Under the pieces are notes generated by a model. The model was not told the origin of the DNA. It was given only the letters and a program-made list of their open reading frames with translations, and ran no database searches. A stretch of DNA of 16,205 bases from CAISGS01 sp044346445 (lineage in GTDB: Bacteria; Pseudomonadota; Alphaproteobacteria; Caulobacterales; Caulobacteraceae). Made by a program: the position numbers and the translations under genes. The stretch is taken from assembly GCA_044346445.1 (NCBI GenBank), contig JBIIZD010000064.1, forward strand, positions 1 to 16,205, given 5' to 3'. Shown here piece after piece: positions 1-7,443 of this stretch; positions within the stretch are counted from its first letter, which is position 1; the number at the start of each line of letters is the position of its first letter.

Positions 1-904
1 AATCGGCAATACGCCGCTGGTGCGGTTGCCGCGCCTGACCGCTGAACTCAAGCCCAAGGGCGAGGTTCTGGCCAAGCTGGAGTTTTTCAATCCAATCTCC
101 AGCGTCAAGGACCGGATCGGGGCCTCCATGATCGCCTCGCTTGAGCATCAGGGTCTGATCAAGCCCGGTACCACGATTGTCGAGCCAACCTCGGGCAATA
201 CCGGTATTGCGCTGGCCTTTGTCTGCGCGGCCAAGGGCTATCCCTTGATCCTGGTCATGCCCGAAAGCATGTCGATCGAGCGGCGCAAGATGCTGGCGCT
301 TTTGGGCGCGCGGCTGGAACTGACACCCGCAGAAAAGGGCATGCGCGGGGCGGTGAACCGCGCTCAGGAACTCTTGAGCGAGATTGCCGGGTCGGTCATG
401 CCCCAGCAGTTTGAGAACGCTGCCAATCCGCTGGTTCACAGGGTCTCGACGGCGGAAGAAATCTGGAATGATACCGAAGGCAAGGTTGATGCGGTTGTGT
501 CCGGCGTCGGTACGGGCGGCACGATCAGCGGTATTGGCCAGGTGCTTAAGGCGCGAAAGCCCTCGCTCAAAATGATTGCGCTTGAACCAGAAGCCTCGCC
601 CATCTTGTCGGGTGGGCAGCCCGGGCCGCATAAGATTCAAGGCATTGGTGCGGGCTTTGTGCCGGGCATTCTTGACCGCAGCATTATTGATGAGGTGGTG
701 CAGGTGTCAAACGACGATGCCTTTGCCATGGCCCGCAAGGCGGCGCGGATAGAGGGCATACCGGTGGGTATTTCATCAGGCGCAGCCCTGGCGGCGGCTT
801 TTCGGATCGCAAGCCGCGATGACTATGCCGGCAAACAGGTGGTGGCGATTATTCCAAGCTTTGCCGAGCGTTATCTCTCAACGGCCCTGTTTGACGGGCT
901 TTAA
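1..904 (+). CDS. cysK: Cysteine synthase A (O-acetylserine sulfhydrylase), 5' truncated by the window
   Basis: PLP enzyme that makes L-cysteine from O-acetylserine and sulfide in the cytoplasm, the last step of sulfate assimilation. The frame is already open at base 2 and reads IGNTPLVRL, the typical CysK N-terminus, so the true start lies a few codons upstream of the window; the GTG at 20 is an internal valine, not a start. Visible landmarks are SVKDR with the Schiff-base lysine (codon 107-109), the substrate loop TSGNTG, the phosphate-binding GVGTGGT loop, GISSGAA, and the C-terminal ERYLST motif. About 300 residues are visible against roughly 310 for the family. The stop (902-904) overlaps the stop of the convergent kinase gene. 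CysM or a cystathionine beta-synthase-like enzyme is possible but fits less well. Confidence 0.93.
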   Translation, partial: IGNTPLVRLPRLTAELKPKGEVLAKLEFFNPISSVKDRIGASMIASLEHQGLIKPGTTIVEPTSGNTGIALAFVCAAKGYPLILVMPESMSIERRKMLALLGARLELTPAEKGMRGAVNRAQELLSEIAGSVMPQQFENAANPLVHRVSTAEEIWNDTEGKVDAVVSGVGTGGTISGIGQVLKARKPSLKMIALEPEASPILSGGQPGPHKIQGIGAGFVPGILDRSIIDEVVQVSNDDAFAMARKAARIEGIPVGISSGAALAAAFRIASRDDYAGKQVVAIIPSFAERYLSTALFDGL

Positions 905-2889
905 GGCCTGATCTTGGTGTGCCTGCCTATGGCTGCAAACAAGGCGGATGGCAATATGGGCTTGCCCACATGGTCATTCATCCCGGCGGCCAGGCAGGCA
1001 TCGACCTCTGAGGGCAGGGTATTGCCCGACAAGGCAATGATCGGCACTCGGCTCCAAGGCTCGCCCATGGCGCGGATGGCGCGGGTCGCGGCATGGCCGT
1101 CCATGCCGGGCATGCGGATGTCCATCAAGATCAGGTCATAGGGCTTGCGTTGGGTGGCGAGCACGGCCTCCTGCCCATTGACCACGGTATCGAGCAGACA
1201 ATCGAGCGGCCTAAGGCAGGTGCGGATCAATTCCTGACTAAAGGCATTGTCTTCTGCCAACAGAACCTTGAGCGTCTCAGCGCCAGGCTTGGCTTGATCC
1301 CTTGGTGGCTCAAGCTCAGACGGGCTATCCAGTATGGGTAGGTCCAGTGAGAACCAGAACTCACTGCCGCCGGTGCTGAGATTCTTGGCCCCAATCTTGC
1401 CGCCCATGAGTTCGACCAGTTGGCGGCTGATGGACAGGCCCAGGCCCGCGCCGGGCGATTGGGAAGCGGCCTCTGGCTCACCCCGTGCAAAACGTTCAAA
1501 CAAGACCGGTATCTGATCCGGGTCCAAACCCTTGCCCGTATCGCTAATTCGCAAGGTCACTTCAGCCCGGCCCTTGGACAAGGCCAACTCGGCCGTCAAG
1601 GTGATCTGGCCCTTGGCGGTGTATTTGATCGCATTGCCGAGCAGATTATACAGGACCTGGGTAATACGCCCGGAATCGCCGATCAGGACCGGCATGGCCG
1701 GGGGCAATTGGCTGGTCAGGGCCAGACCCTTAGCCCTTGCCTCGGGGTCCAAAACGGTCAGGACGGTATTGATTGTGTCGGCAAGCCGGAAGGCTTCTTG
1801 ATCAATCTCGACCGCCCCGGCCTCCAGCCGCGACACATCCATCACATTATTGATGATGCCAATCAGTTGGCGACTGGCAATCTGGACCATGTCCAGATAT
1901 TTTTTATCTTGAGCATTAAGCTTGCCGCTGGCGCCGACCAATTGGCTAAGGCCGATAATGCCGGTCAGGGGCGTGCGCAGCTCGTGGCTGAGCGTGGTAA
2001 GAAATTCTGTCTTTGCGGCGACGGCCGCCTCGGCTACGGCCCGTGCCGCCGCGGTTTCTTCCTCGGCGCGTTTGCGGTCGGTAATGTCGCGGATCACGTC
2101 AATCCATTCGACAACCTTGCCCTGAAAATCGACAATCAGGCGCGGGTGTCCCGATAGCCAGACCCATCCCTTGGTCTTGTGTAAAAAGCGATATTCCAGG
2201 GTGGGGGTCTTGGCCTGTCTGCCCTGGCCAATCATCTCGTTCATAATGGCAGCCAGTCTTGGCCAATCATCGGCATGGGTAAAGTGCCAAGGCCGCCGAC
2301 CAATCAGGTCCTTGGCCTCATAGCCCATAACGGTTGCGACCGCGGGTGAGACATAGGTAATCCGGCCATCCCCATCGAACCGGCAGATCACGTCGCGACT
2401 ATAATTGGTCAGGAACCGCAACTGACGTTCGCTGGCCAGCAGATCGTCTTCCTGATTACGCATTTCTGTAAGATCGATATTGAACCCAAACACGCGGATA
2501 TCACCGTCGCGTCCTTGCCGCTCGCGCACCATCCGGCTCCAGATATGGCGGACTTCACCGTCGGGACGCTTGATCCGAAACTCCAGAGAAATAGGCCCCT
2601 CTAAGTCTTGGGCGTCAGCGAAGGCTTTTTCCACCAAATGTCGATCGTCGGGATGATACAGGCTCATGACCGCGTGGCGATCCTTGGCCTGATCTGGGTC
2701 AATCCCGAACATTTCATACATGCCTTCGGACCACTCACCGCGAAAGCTGGGAACATGGAGCCGCCAATACCCGATCTTGGCCAATGTACTGGCCATAATC
2801 TCCGCTTCCGGGTCCGACAGATTGGAGTTCACACGCACGTCAGGGGGCGGTGCGCCAATCGTTTTGGGCGTGGGTCTACGGTCTTTCAA
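901..2889 (-). CDS. Soluble hybrid sensor histidine kinase, PAS-PAS-HisKA-HATPase-receiver
   Basis: 662-residue two-component kinase. Two PAS domains lie at about 30-145 and 150-275; the second ends in the DITDRKRAEEE linker typical of PAS/PAC. A HisKA domain follows with phospho-acceptor His302 in SHELRTPL. The ATPase domain has an N box (NLLGNAIKY, about 415-423), a G1 box (DTGKGL, 450-455) and a G2 box (GAGLGLS, 480-486). The C-terminal receiver (about 540-660) has acidic pair E546/D547, phospho-acceptor Asp590 in LMDIRMPG and Lys643. There is no signal peptide or membrane segment, so it should sense a cytoplasmic signal. PAS2 lacks an LOV-type cysteine motif, so the ligand cannot be named. 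The start is TTG at 2889-2887, supported by AGGTGA at 2898-2893. No cognate regulator gene adjoins it, so phosphotransfer probably goes to its own receiver and then to an unlinked partner. Confidence 0.93.
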   Translation of the reverse strand: MKDRRPTPKTIGAPPPDVRVNSNLSDPEAEIMASTLAKIGYWRLHVPSFRGEWSEGMYEMFGIDPDQAKDRHAVMSLYHPDDRHLVEKAFADAQDLEGPISLEFRIKRPDGEVRHIWSRMVRERQGRDGDIRVFGFNIDLTEMRNQEDDLLASERQLRFLTNYSRDVICRFDGDGRITYVSPAVATVMGYEAKDLIGRRPWHFTHADDWPRLAAIMNEMIGQGRQAKTPTLEYRFLHKTKGWVWLSGHPRLIVDFQGKVVEWIDVIRDITDRKRAEEETAAARAVAEAAVAAKTEFLTTLSHELRTPLTGIIGLSQLVGASGKLNAQDKKYLDMVQIASRQLIGIINNVMDVSRLEAGAVEIDQEAFRLADTINTVLTVLDPEARAKGLALTSQLPPAMPVLIGDSGRITQVLYNLLGNAIKYTAKGQITLTAELALSKGRAEVTLRISDTGKGLDPDQIPVLFERFARGEPEAASQSPGAGLGLSISRQLVELMGGKIGAKNLSTGGSEFWFSLDLPILDSPSELEPPRDQAKPGAETLKVLLAEDNAFSQELIRTCLRPLDCLLDTVVNGQEAVLATQRKPYDLILMDIRMPGMDGHAATRAIRAMGEPWSRVPIIALSGNTLPSEVDACLAAGMNDHVGKPILPSALFAAIGRHTKIRP

Positions 2890-2898
2890 GCTTCACCT

Positions 2899-3031
2899 GA
2901 TCCGTTATCTTTTATATACTCATAACTATTCTATAGAGATAACTCCCTTTTAATTTATAACGCAAAACAGTTAATATGAGTCAATACCTACATATAATTA
3001 TATTTATAACTATGATTACGTTTCTAAAGGC
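2899..3031. promoter_or_regulatory. Very AT-rich upstream region of the hybrid kinase
   Basis: About 25% GC by hand count over 2901-3030, in strong contrast with the GC-rich genes on both sides, and without a convincing open frame. Read on the minus strand it contains a TATAAA at 2916-2911, which could serve as a -10 for the kinase gene with a leader of about 15 nt before the AGGTGA ribosome site. ATAAC(T) occurs at 2922, 2939, 2957 and 3006, and ATATAATTATAT (2992-3003) is a perfect 12-bp palindrome. I could not place a convincing -35, so the exact promoter is uncertain. Confidence 0.45.
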
Positions 3032-3062
3032 AAAGGCCCCGGCAGTTTGTGCCAGGGCCTTT
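3032..3062 (-). terminator. Intrinsic terminator of the merR-acyl-CoA dehydrogenase operon
   Basis: AAAGGCCC (3032-3039) pairs perfectly with GGGCCTTT (3055-3062). After one C/A mismatch, GGCA (3041-3044) pairs with TGCC (3050-3053) around a 5-nt loop. On the minus strand the stem is followed by a T-rich GCCTTTAG. It lies 41 bp past the stop of the last dehydrogenase gene. There is no T-run on the plus-strand side. Confidence 0.75.
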
Positions 3063-3103
3063 GGTCTGTTTAGTGACTTGCGGCCAAGATCGGCCTTGTG
3101 GGC

Positions 3104-4267
3104 TTAGAGTGTGCGGGCGATCAGCACCTTCATGATCTCATTGGCACCGCCATAAATGCGCTGAACGCGGGCATCCTTGAACATTTGGCCAATTGGGTAT
3201 TCGGTCATATAGCCATAGCCGCCAAACAATTGCAGACATTCGTCGACAATCTTGCACTGCAGGTCGCTGACCCAGTACTTGGCCATTGAGGCCGTGGCGG
3301 CATCCAGTTTTTCGTTCAGCAGCAGGTCGGTGCAGTGATTGACAAACACCTTGGCCACGGTGGCCTCGGTCTTGCATTCGGCCAGCTTGAACTGGGTGTT
3401 CTGGAAATCAATCAGGCGCTGACCAAAGGCCTTGCGATCCTTGACATAATCTATGGTGACGGCGAGCGCGCGCTCAATCATGGCCATGCCCTGAATCGCG
3501 ATGATCAGCCGCTCCTGCGGCAATTGCTGCATGAGTTGGACAAAGCCTCGGCCTTCCTCGGCCCCGAGCAGGTTTGAGGTTGGCACCCGCACATCGTTAA
3601 AGAACAGCTCGGACGTGTCCTGGCTTTCCTGGCCGACCTTGTGCAGGTTGCGTCCGCGCTCAAAGCCCTCAACCTCATCGGTCTCGACAAAGATCAAGGA
3701 CGTGCCCTTTGAGCCAAGGCTTGGGTCGGTTTTGCAGACCACGCAGATCAGATTGGCGGTCTGGCCATTGGTGATAAAGGTCTTTTGGCCGCTGATGACA
3801 TAGTGATTGCCATCCTTGCGCGCCGTGGTCTTGATGCCTTGCAGGTCAGAGCCTGTGCCCGGCTCGGTCATGGCAATGGCGGTCACCAAGTCGCCGGAAA
3901 TGATCCGGGGCAGCCATTTTTGCTTTTGTTCCTCAGAGCCGTAATGGGCGATATAGGGGGCGACAATGGCATTGTGCAGGGTGATGCCAAAGCCTTCGAC
4001 GCCCTTAAGGCCCATCTGTTCCATAATCACGACCTCGTGGCGGAAATCCCCGCCAGCGCCGCCATAGGCTTCAGGCAGGGACACGCCCAGCAGTCCGGCC
4101 TCACCCGCCGTCGACCAGAGCTTGCGGTCGACCACGCCCCGATCACGCCAGCCCTGAACCTCGGCCGGGCTGGCATATTGGTCGAAAAAGCGGCCAACCG
4201 CCGCTTCAAAAATGTTCAATTCCTCGATTGCCATAAAGTCTGGCTTCTCGACGCTCAGGATTCCCAT
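3104..4267 (-). CDS. Acyl-CoA dehydrogenase, long-chain (LCAD)-like
   Basis: 387-residue FAD enzyme that oxidises an acyl-CoA to the trans-2-enoyl-CoA, the first step of beta-oxidation or branched-chain degradation, passing electrons to ETF. Family marks seen: the FAD-binding AMTEPGTGSDLQG segment (132-144), FITNGQ (164-169), DRKAFGQ (277-283) and the C-terminal YGGANEIMK (372-380). At the usual YEGT glutamate position it has Gly373. Glu252 in LPQERL matches the alternative catalytic base of mammalian long-chain and isovaleryl-CoA dehydrogenases, so the enzyme should be active. The ATG at 4267 follows GGGGAAGAG (4279-4271). It is the last gene of the operon, 43 bp after the DmdC-like gene. 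The exact chain-length preference cannot be read from the sequence. Confidence 0.9.
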   Translation of the reverse strand: MGILSVEKPDFMAIEELNIFEAAVGRFFDQYASPAEVQGWRDRGVVDRKLWSTAGEAGLLGVSLPEAYGGAGGDFRHEVVIMEQMGLKGVEGFGITLHNAIVAPYIAHYGSEEQKQKWLPRIISGDLVTAIAMTEPGTGSDLQGIKTTARKDGNHYVISGQKTFITNGQTANLICVVCKTDPSLGSKGTSLIFVETDEVEGFERGRNLHKVGQESQDTSELFFNDVRVPTSNLLGAEEGRGFVQLMQQLPQERLIIAIQGMAMIERALAVTIDYVKDRKAFGQRLIDFQNTQFKLAECKTEATVAKVFVNHCTDLLLNEKLDAATASMAKYWVSDLQCKIVDECLQLFGGYGYMTEYPIGQMFKDARVQRIYGGANEIMKVLIARTL

Positions 4268-4310
4268 CGTCTCTTCCCCGTAGGTTTGTTGTTTTTGTTG
4301 TGTTTGAAGA

Positions 4311-6098
4311 TCAAAACGAGTCGGCGCTTAAGGCCATCATGGTTGCCGAACCGGTCTTAAGCTTGGCCAGATGGCTCGGGGCATCGGGCAGGAGCCGCTC
4401 GACAAAGAACTGGCCTGTGATCAGCTTGTCCCGATAAAGCGGGTCGGTATTGCCCGCCGCAATCTTGGCCAGCGCCGCCTTGGCCATAAGCGCCCACATA
4501 TAGGCCGTGCCGGTCAGGCCAAACAGATGCAGATAATCACTGGAGGCTGCGCCGGCATTGTCTGGGTTTTGCAAACCGTTTTGCATCAGCCACATTGTGC
4601 CGTCTTGCAGCAGGGCCTTTGTGTCCCTCAGGCCGTCAATATAGACCTTAAGGCCCTGGTCGGCCTCGTTTTCGGCGATAAAGCCGTCAATCTCGGCAAA
4701 GAAACTCATCACGGCGCGGCCACCATTGGCGGCCAGTTTACGGCCGACCAGGTCCAGGGCCTGGATGCCATTTGTGCCCTCATAGATCAGGGTGATGCGC
4801 ACATCGCGCAGATACTGCGAGGCCGCATAATGCTCGGTAAAGCCAGAGCCGCCGTGAACCTGAAGCGAGTCCGAGGCAATCTTAAAGCCCTTATCGGTGA
4901 AGAAGCCCTTCAGGACCGGGGTCATCAGGCCCATATAGTCGTGGGCCTTTTGCTTGACCTCAAGATCGGGGCTCTTATGCGCCAGATCGCCGTGCAAGGC
5001 GGTCCAGAGCAGGAAGGCGCGCCCCCCTTCAAGCAGACACTTGGACTCCATCAACATGCGCCGGACATCGGGATGGACAATGATCGGATCGGCGGGTCCG
5101 CTGGGATTTTTAGGGCCGGTCAGGCTGCGGCCTTGCAGGCGGTCCTTGGCAAAGGCTACCGCGCCCTGATAGGCCGCCTCACCTTGTGACAAGCCTTGCA
5201 GGCCAACGCCCAGACGGGCCTCATTCATCATGACGAACATGATTTTCAGGCCGTTGTTTTCCTCGCCAATCAACCAGCCCTTGGCCTGATCATAGGCCAT
5301 GACGCAGGTGGCATTGCCATGAATGCCCATTTTTTCTTCTAGGCCCACGCAGTTGGCAGGGTTGCGCTCGCCGGGATTGCCATTGGCATCGGGCAGGTGC
5401 TTTGGCACGATAAACAGGGAAATCCCCTTGACGCCTGGGGGCGCGCCCTCAATTCGAGCCAGAACCAGATGGACAATGTTTTCGGCCATGTCGTGTTCGC
5501 CGCCACTGATCCAGATCTTCTGGCCGGTAATCTGATAGGAGCCATCGGCCTGGGGCACAGCCTTGGTGCGCAATAGGCCCAGATCGGTGCCGCAATGCGG
5601 CTCGGTCAGGTTCATGGTCCCGCCCCATTGGCCCGTGGCCAGCTTGGGCAGATAGAGGGCCTTTTGAGCGTCCGATCCGCCCGCCAATATGGCTGAATAA
5701 CAGCCATGGGTCAGGCCCGGATACATGGAAAACGCCATATTGGCGGAGGACGACATCTCGCTATAGGCCAGGGTCACCACGGCGGGCAGGCCTTGGCCCC
5801 CAAACTCCGCCTCTGACCCAATCGCGGGCCAACCCGCCTCGACCATGGTCTGATAGGCTGCCTTGAAGCCGTCGGGGGTGGTGACCTTATGATTGGCTGA
5901 AAGGCGGCAGCCTTGTGTGTCGCCAATCTTGTTCAAGGGTGCCAAGACTTCCTCGCAGAACTTGGCACCCTCATTGAGGATCTGTTCCACCACATCCAAA
6001 GAGGCATCGGCAAAGCCGGGAAGGTCAGAATATTGATCAATCCTTAGCACATCGCCAAGAATGAACATCTGGTCGCGAACGGGGGCACGATAGGTCAT
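4311..6098 (-). CDS. Acyl-CoA dehydrogenase with C-terminal extension, DmdC-like
   Basis: 595 residues, the length of the subfamily that carries an additional C-terminal acyl-CoA dehydrogenase-like domain and includes 3-methylmercaptopropionyl-CoA dehydrogenase (DmdC). Core signatures are MNLTEPHCGTDLG (162-174) for FAD binding, KIWISGGEHD (194-203), and LIYEGTNGIQALDL with the expected catalytic Glu440. The extension runs from about 450 to the end. Cytoplasmic, using ETF as electron acceptor. In most alphaproteobacteria members of this subfamily act on medium or long acyl-CoAs, and DMSP breakdown is not implied without dmdB/dmdD neighbours, which are absent here. The start ATG at 6098 follows AGGA. 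It is the middle gene of the operon, 36 bp after merR and 43 bp before the LCAD-like gene. Confidence 0.92.
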   Translation of the reverse strand: MTYRAPVRDQMFILGDVLRIDQYSDLPGFADASLDVVEQILNEGAKFCEEVLAPLNKIGDTQGCRLSANHKVTTPDGFKAAYQTMVEAGWPAIGSEAEFGGQGLPAVVTLAYSEMSSSANMAFSMYPGLTHGCYSAILAGGSDAQKALYLPKLATGQWGGTMNLTEPHCGTDLGLLRTKAVPQADGSYQITGQKIWISGGEHDMAENIVHLVLARIEGAPPGVKGISLFIVPKHLPDANGNPGERNPANCVGLEEKMGIHGNATCVMAYDQAKGWLIGEENNGLKIMFVMMNEARLGVGLQGLSQGEAAYQGAVAFAKDRLQGRSLTGPKNPSGPADPIIVHPDVRRMLMESKCLLEGGRAFLLWTALHGDLAHKSPDLEVKQKAHDYMGLMTPVLKGFFTDKGFKIASDSLQVHGGSGFTEHYAASQYLRDVRITLIYEGTNGIQALDLVGRKLAANGGRAVMSFFAEIDGFIAENEADQGLKVYIDGLRDTKALLQDGTMWLMQNGLQNPDNAGAASSDYLHLFGLTGTAYMWALMAKAALAKIAAGNTDPLYRDKLITGQFFVERLLPDAPSHLAKLKTGSATMMALSADSF

Positions 6099-6134
6099 GA
6101 TTATCCTGGTGTCTGCTTGGTGGATAGGGGGACT

Positions 6135-6617
6135 TTAGGCCGTATGAGCGGCCCCCAGCGTGCCGTCAAGCCGAGCGCGCAAAACCTGATCATAATCATC
6201 GGCCTGCGGCAAAAGGTCAGGCCGAATTTCACTCAATTGCCGCTCCATCCGCTCACAGCCGCCGCGCAATTGCTCAATCGCGCCGTCAATATCCTCACGC
6301 TGGGCCTCAAGCGCGCTGATGCGTTCGCGGAACTTTTTCAGGGACTTGGCCATCTGGGCTGCGCCACCATCGTTTTCGTCATAAAGGTCCAGAATTTCCC
6401 GGATTTCGGACAGGCTAAGGCCGACCCGCTTGCCGCGCAGGATCAATTGCAGCCGCGCCCGGTCGCGATGGTTATAAACCCGGTTCATGCCTTCGCGCGC
6501 TGGATAGAGCAGGCCCTTGTCTTCATAGAAGCGCAGGGCGCGGGGCGTGACCTTAAACTCAACGCACAGATTGCGGATCGTAAAGGTCCGCTCAGGTCGC
6601 CGTAAATCCTGTGACAT
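6135..6617 (-). CDS. MerR-family transcriptional regulator, acyl-CoA/LiuR-like group
   Basis: 160-residue DNA-binding regulator. A winged helix-turn-helix spans about 12-80, with VTPRALRFYEDKGLL as the MerR signature, followed by a long dimerisation coiled coil at about 86-131 (KSLKKFRERI to CERMERQLSE). There is no paired-cysteine metal site (only Cys18 and Cys121), so it is not a metal sensor. This subfamily typically sits with acyl-CoA dehydrogenase genes and controls branched-chain or fatty acid catabolism, which fits the two dehydrogenases downstream. I chose ATG 6617 because GGGAG (6629-6625) lies 7 nt before it; an in-frame GTG at 6647 has no comparable site and would add ten residues (VIKIKKGRYR) before the family's N-terminus. 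It is the first gene of the operon and probably regulates itself. Confidence 0.9.
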   Translation of the reverse strand: MSQDLRRPERTFTIRNLCVEFKVTPRALRFYEDKGLLYPAREGMNRVYNHRDRARLQLILRGKRVGLSLSEIREILDLYDENDGGAAQMAKSLKKFRERISALEAQREDIDGAIEQLRGGCERMERQLSEIRPDLLPQADDYDQVLRARLDGTLGAAHTA

Positions 6618-6659
6618 CCGGTATCTCCCTTTTTTGATTTTGATCACGCTAACTGCCTC

Positions 6660-6693
6660 TTACGTCAACGTCAAGTCAAGCTTGAAGCGTGAT
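6660..6693. promoter_or_regulatory. Putative MerR operator cluster in the divergent promoter region
   Basis: ACGT-CA-ACGT at 6662-6671 sits inside the imperfect dyad CTTACGT-CA-ACGTCAA (6659-6674). Read on the minus strand it contains two TTGACG hexamers and a neighbouring TTGACT, suitable as -35 elements for merR. TCAAGCTTGA (6676-6685) is a perfect 10-bp palindrome. Outer arms ATCACGC (6643-6649) and GCGTGAT (6687-6693) enclose the whole cluster. ACGT-N2-ACGT palindromes resemble, as I recall, those described for LiuR-type MerR proteins; the match has not been tested. Confidence 0.5.
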
Positions 6694-6711
6694 TTTTCCG
6701 TCGGATAAGAT
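6682..6711 (+). promoter_or_regulatory. Putative sigma-70 promoter for the S24-family regulator
   Basis: TTGAAG (6682-6687), an 18-bp spacer, then TAAGAT (6706-6711). Transcription would begin near 6718, giving a leader of roughly 85 nt before the ATG at 6802. The -35 overlaps the right part of the MerR operator cluster, so the MerR protein could affect both directions. Confidence 0.4.
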
Positions 6712-6801
6712 ATTACCCGGATCGCGTGTTATTAATTAAAAAGACTCGATTTAGGTGTTTTCTATTGGAACCAAAGGATCAACCCGATCGGTGGAGCGGT
6801 C

Positions 6802-7443
6802 ATGACCACCCTGTCTCATGCACAAATATGGTCGGCGATAGACGCCTTGGCGGCCCGTCTGGGTATGGCGCCGTCCGCCTTGGCGCGCTTGGCGGGTCTT
6901 GACCCCACCAGTTTCAACCGCTCCAAGCGGGTCTCGAGCGAGACGCCGCCTAGACCGCGCTGGCCCTCGACCGAAAGCTTGGCCAAGGTACTATTGGCCA
7001 CGGATACAAGCCTGGCTCAATTTGCAGCCCTCGCCCAGGGTGAGGTCTTGCCCGCCCAGGGCCATCTGCCCCTGCTGGGCTTTGATGCGGCCGCCCTGGA
7101 CGGGCATTTTGACGCGATGGGCTTTCCCTCGGGGGAGGCTTGGGACACGGCGGCCTTTCCAGGCCTTGCTGAGGATGGGGCCTATGCGCTTGAGATTACC
7201 GGCAGGGCCTTGGAGCCGATCTATCGTCCGGGCGACCGGATTGTCATCAGCCCTGGGCTGGAGGCCCGGGCGGGAGATAGGGTCGTGGTCAAGATGGCGT
7301 CAGGCGCGCTGGTGGCCAAACAGGTTGCTAGCCTGACCCAAACCCATCTGGCCTTGGCACCGCTTGGTGACCAAACCCCAGATCATACGCTTGATCTAGA
7401 GGATGTGGTCTGGGTATCGCGCATTGTCTGGGCCAGCCAGTAG
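6802..7443 (+). CDS. Xre/S24 (LexA/CI-like) transcriptional regulator with catalytic serine replaced
   Basis: 213-residue repressor-like protein. The N-terminal helix-turn-helix is at about 10-45 (GMAPSALARLAGLDPTSFNR). The C-terminal S24/LexA-type beta domain is at about 120-210. Active members of the family have G-D-S-M-x-P with the nucleophilic Ser; here the aligned stretch is GRALEP (134-139), giving Ala136. The lysine of the dyad is kept at Lys173 in LVAKQV. No Ala-Gly cleavage bond is obvious in the linker. It is therefore probably a non-cleavable regulator that uses the fold for dimerisation. The start ATG at 6802 follows GGTGGAG. No phage genes adjoin it, so it looks like a chromosomal regulator and not a prophage repressor. 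Target and signal are unknown. Confidence 0.85.
   Translation: MTTLSHAQIWSAIDALAARLGMAPSALARLAGLDPTSFNRSKRVSSETPPRPRWPSTESLAKVLLATDTSLAQFAALAQGEVLPAQGHLPLLGFDAAALDGHFDAMGFPSGEAWDTAAFPGLAEDGAYALEITGRALEPIYRPGDRIVISPGLEARAGDRVVVKMASGALVAKQVASLTQTHLALAPLGDQTPDHTLDLEDVVWVSRIVWASQ

Noticed and set aside
1420..2157. 245-codon plus-strand open frame opposite the hybrid kinase
   Set aside because: Antisense to the HisKA and PAS regions, low-complexity Gln/Gly-rich translation, no ribosome site seen.
2978..2982. GANTC (CcrM) sites in intergenic regions at 2978, 6743 and 11703
   Set aside because: About the number expected by chance for these lengths; no clustering or overlap with a clear promoter element.
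3785..4360. 191-codon plus-strand open frame opposite the LCAD-like gene
   Set aside because: Fully antisense to an intact dehydrogenase and its junction with the next gene; no domain recognised.
4371..5189. Long plus-strand open frame (272 codons) opposite the DmdC-like dehydrogenase
   Set aside because: Antisense to a clear gene with full family motifs; the translation has no recognisable domain and arises from GC-rich codon use.
4311..6098. DMSP demethylation pathway implied by the DmdC-like gene
   Set aside because: No dmdA, dmdB or dmdD neighbours, and this dehydrogenase subfamily is widespread in bacteria without DMSP use.
6618..6647. GTG start at 6647 for merR
   Set aside because: No ribosome site, and the strong GGGAG site lies between it and ATG 6617.
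6802..7443. Prophage repressor interpretation of the S24 regulator
   Set aside because: No integrase, Cro, structural or lysis genes or attachment repeats nearby; neighbours are ordinary chromosomal genes.
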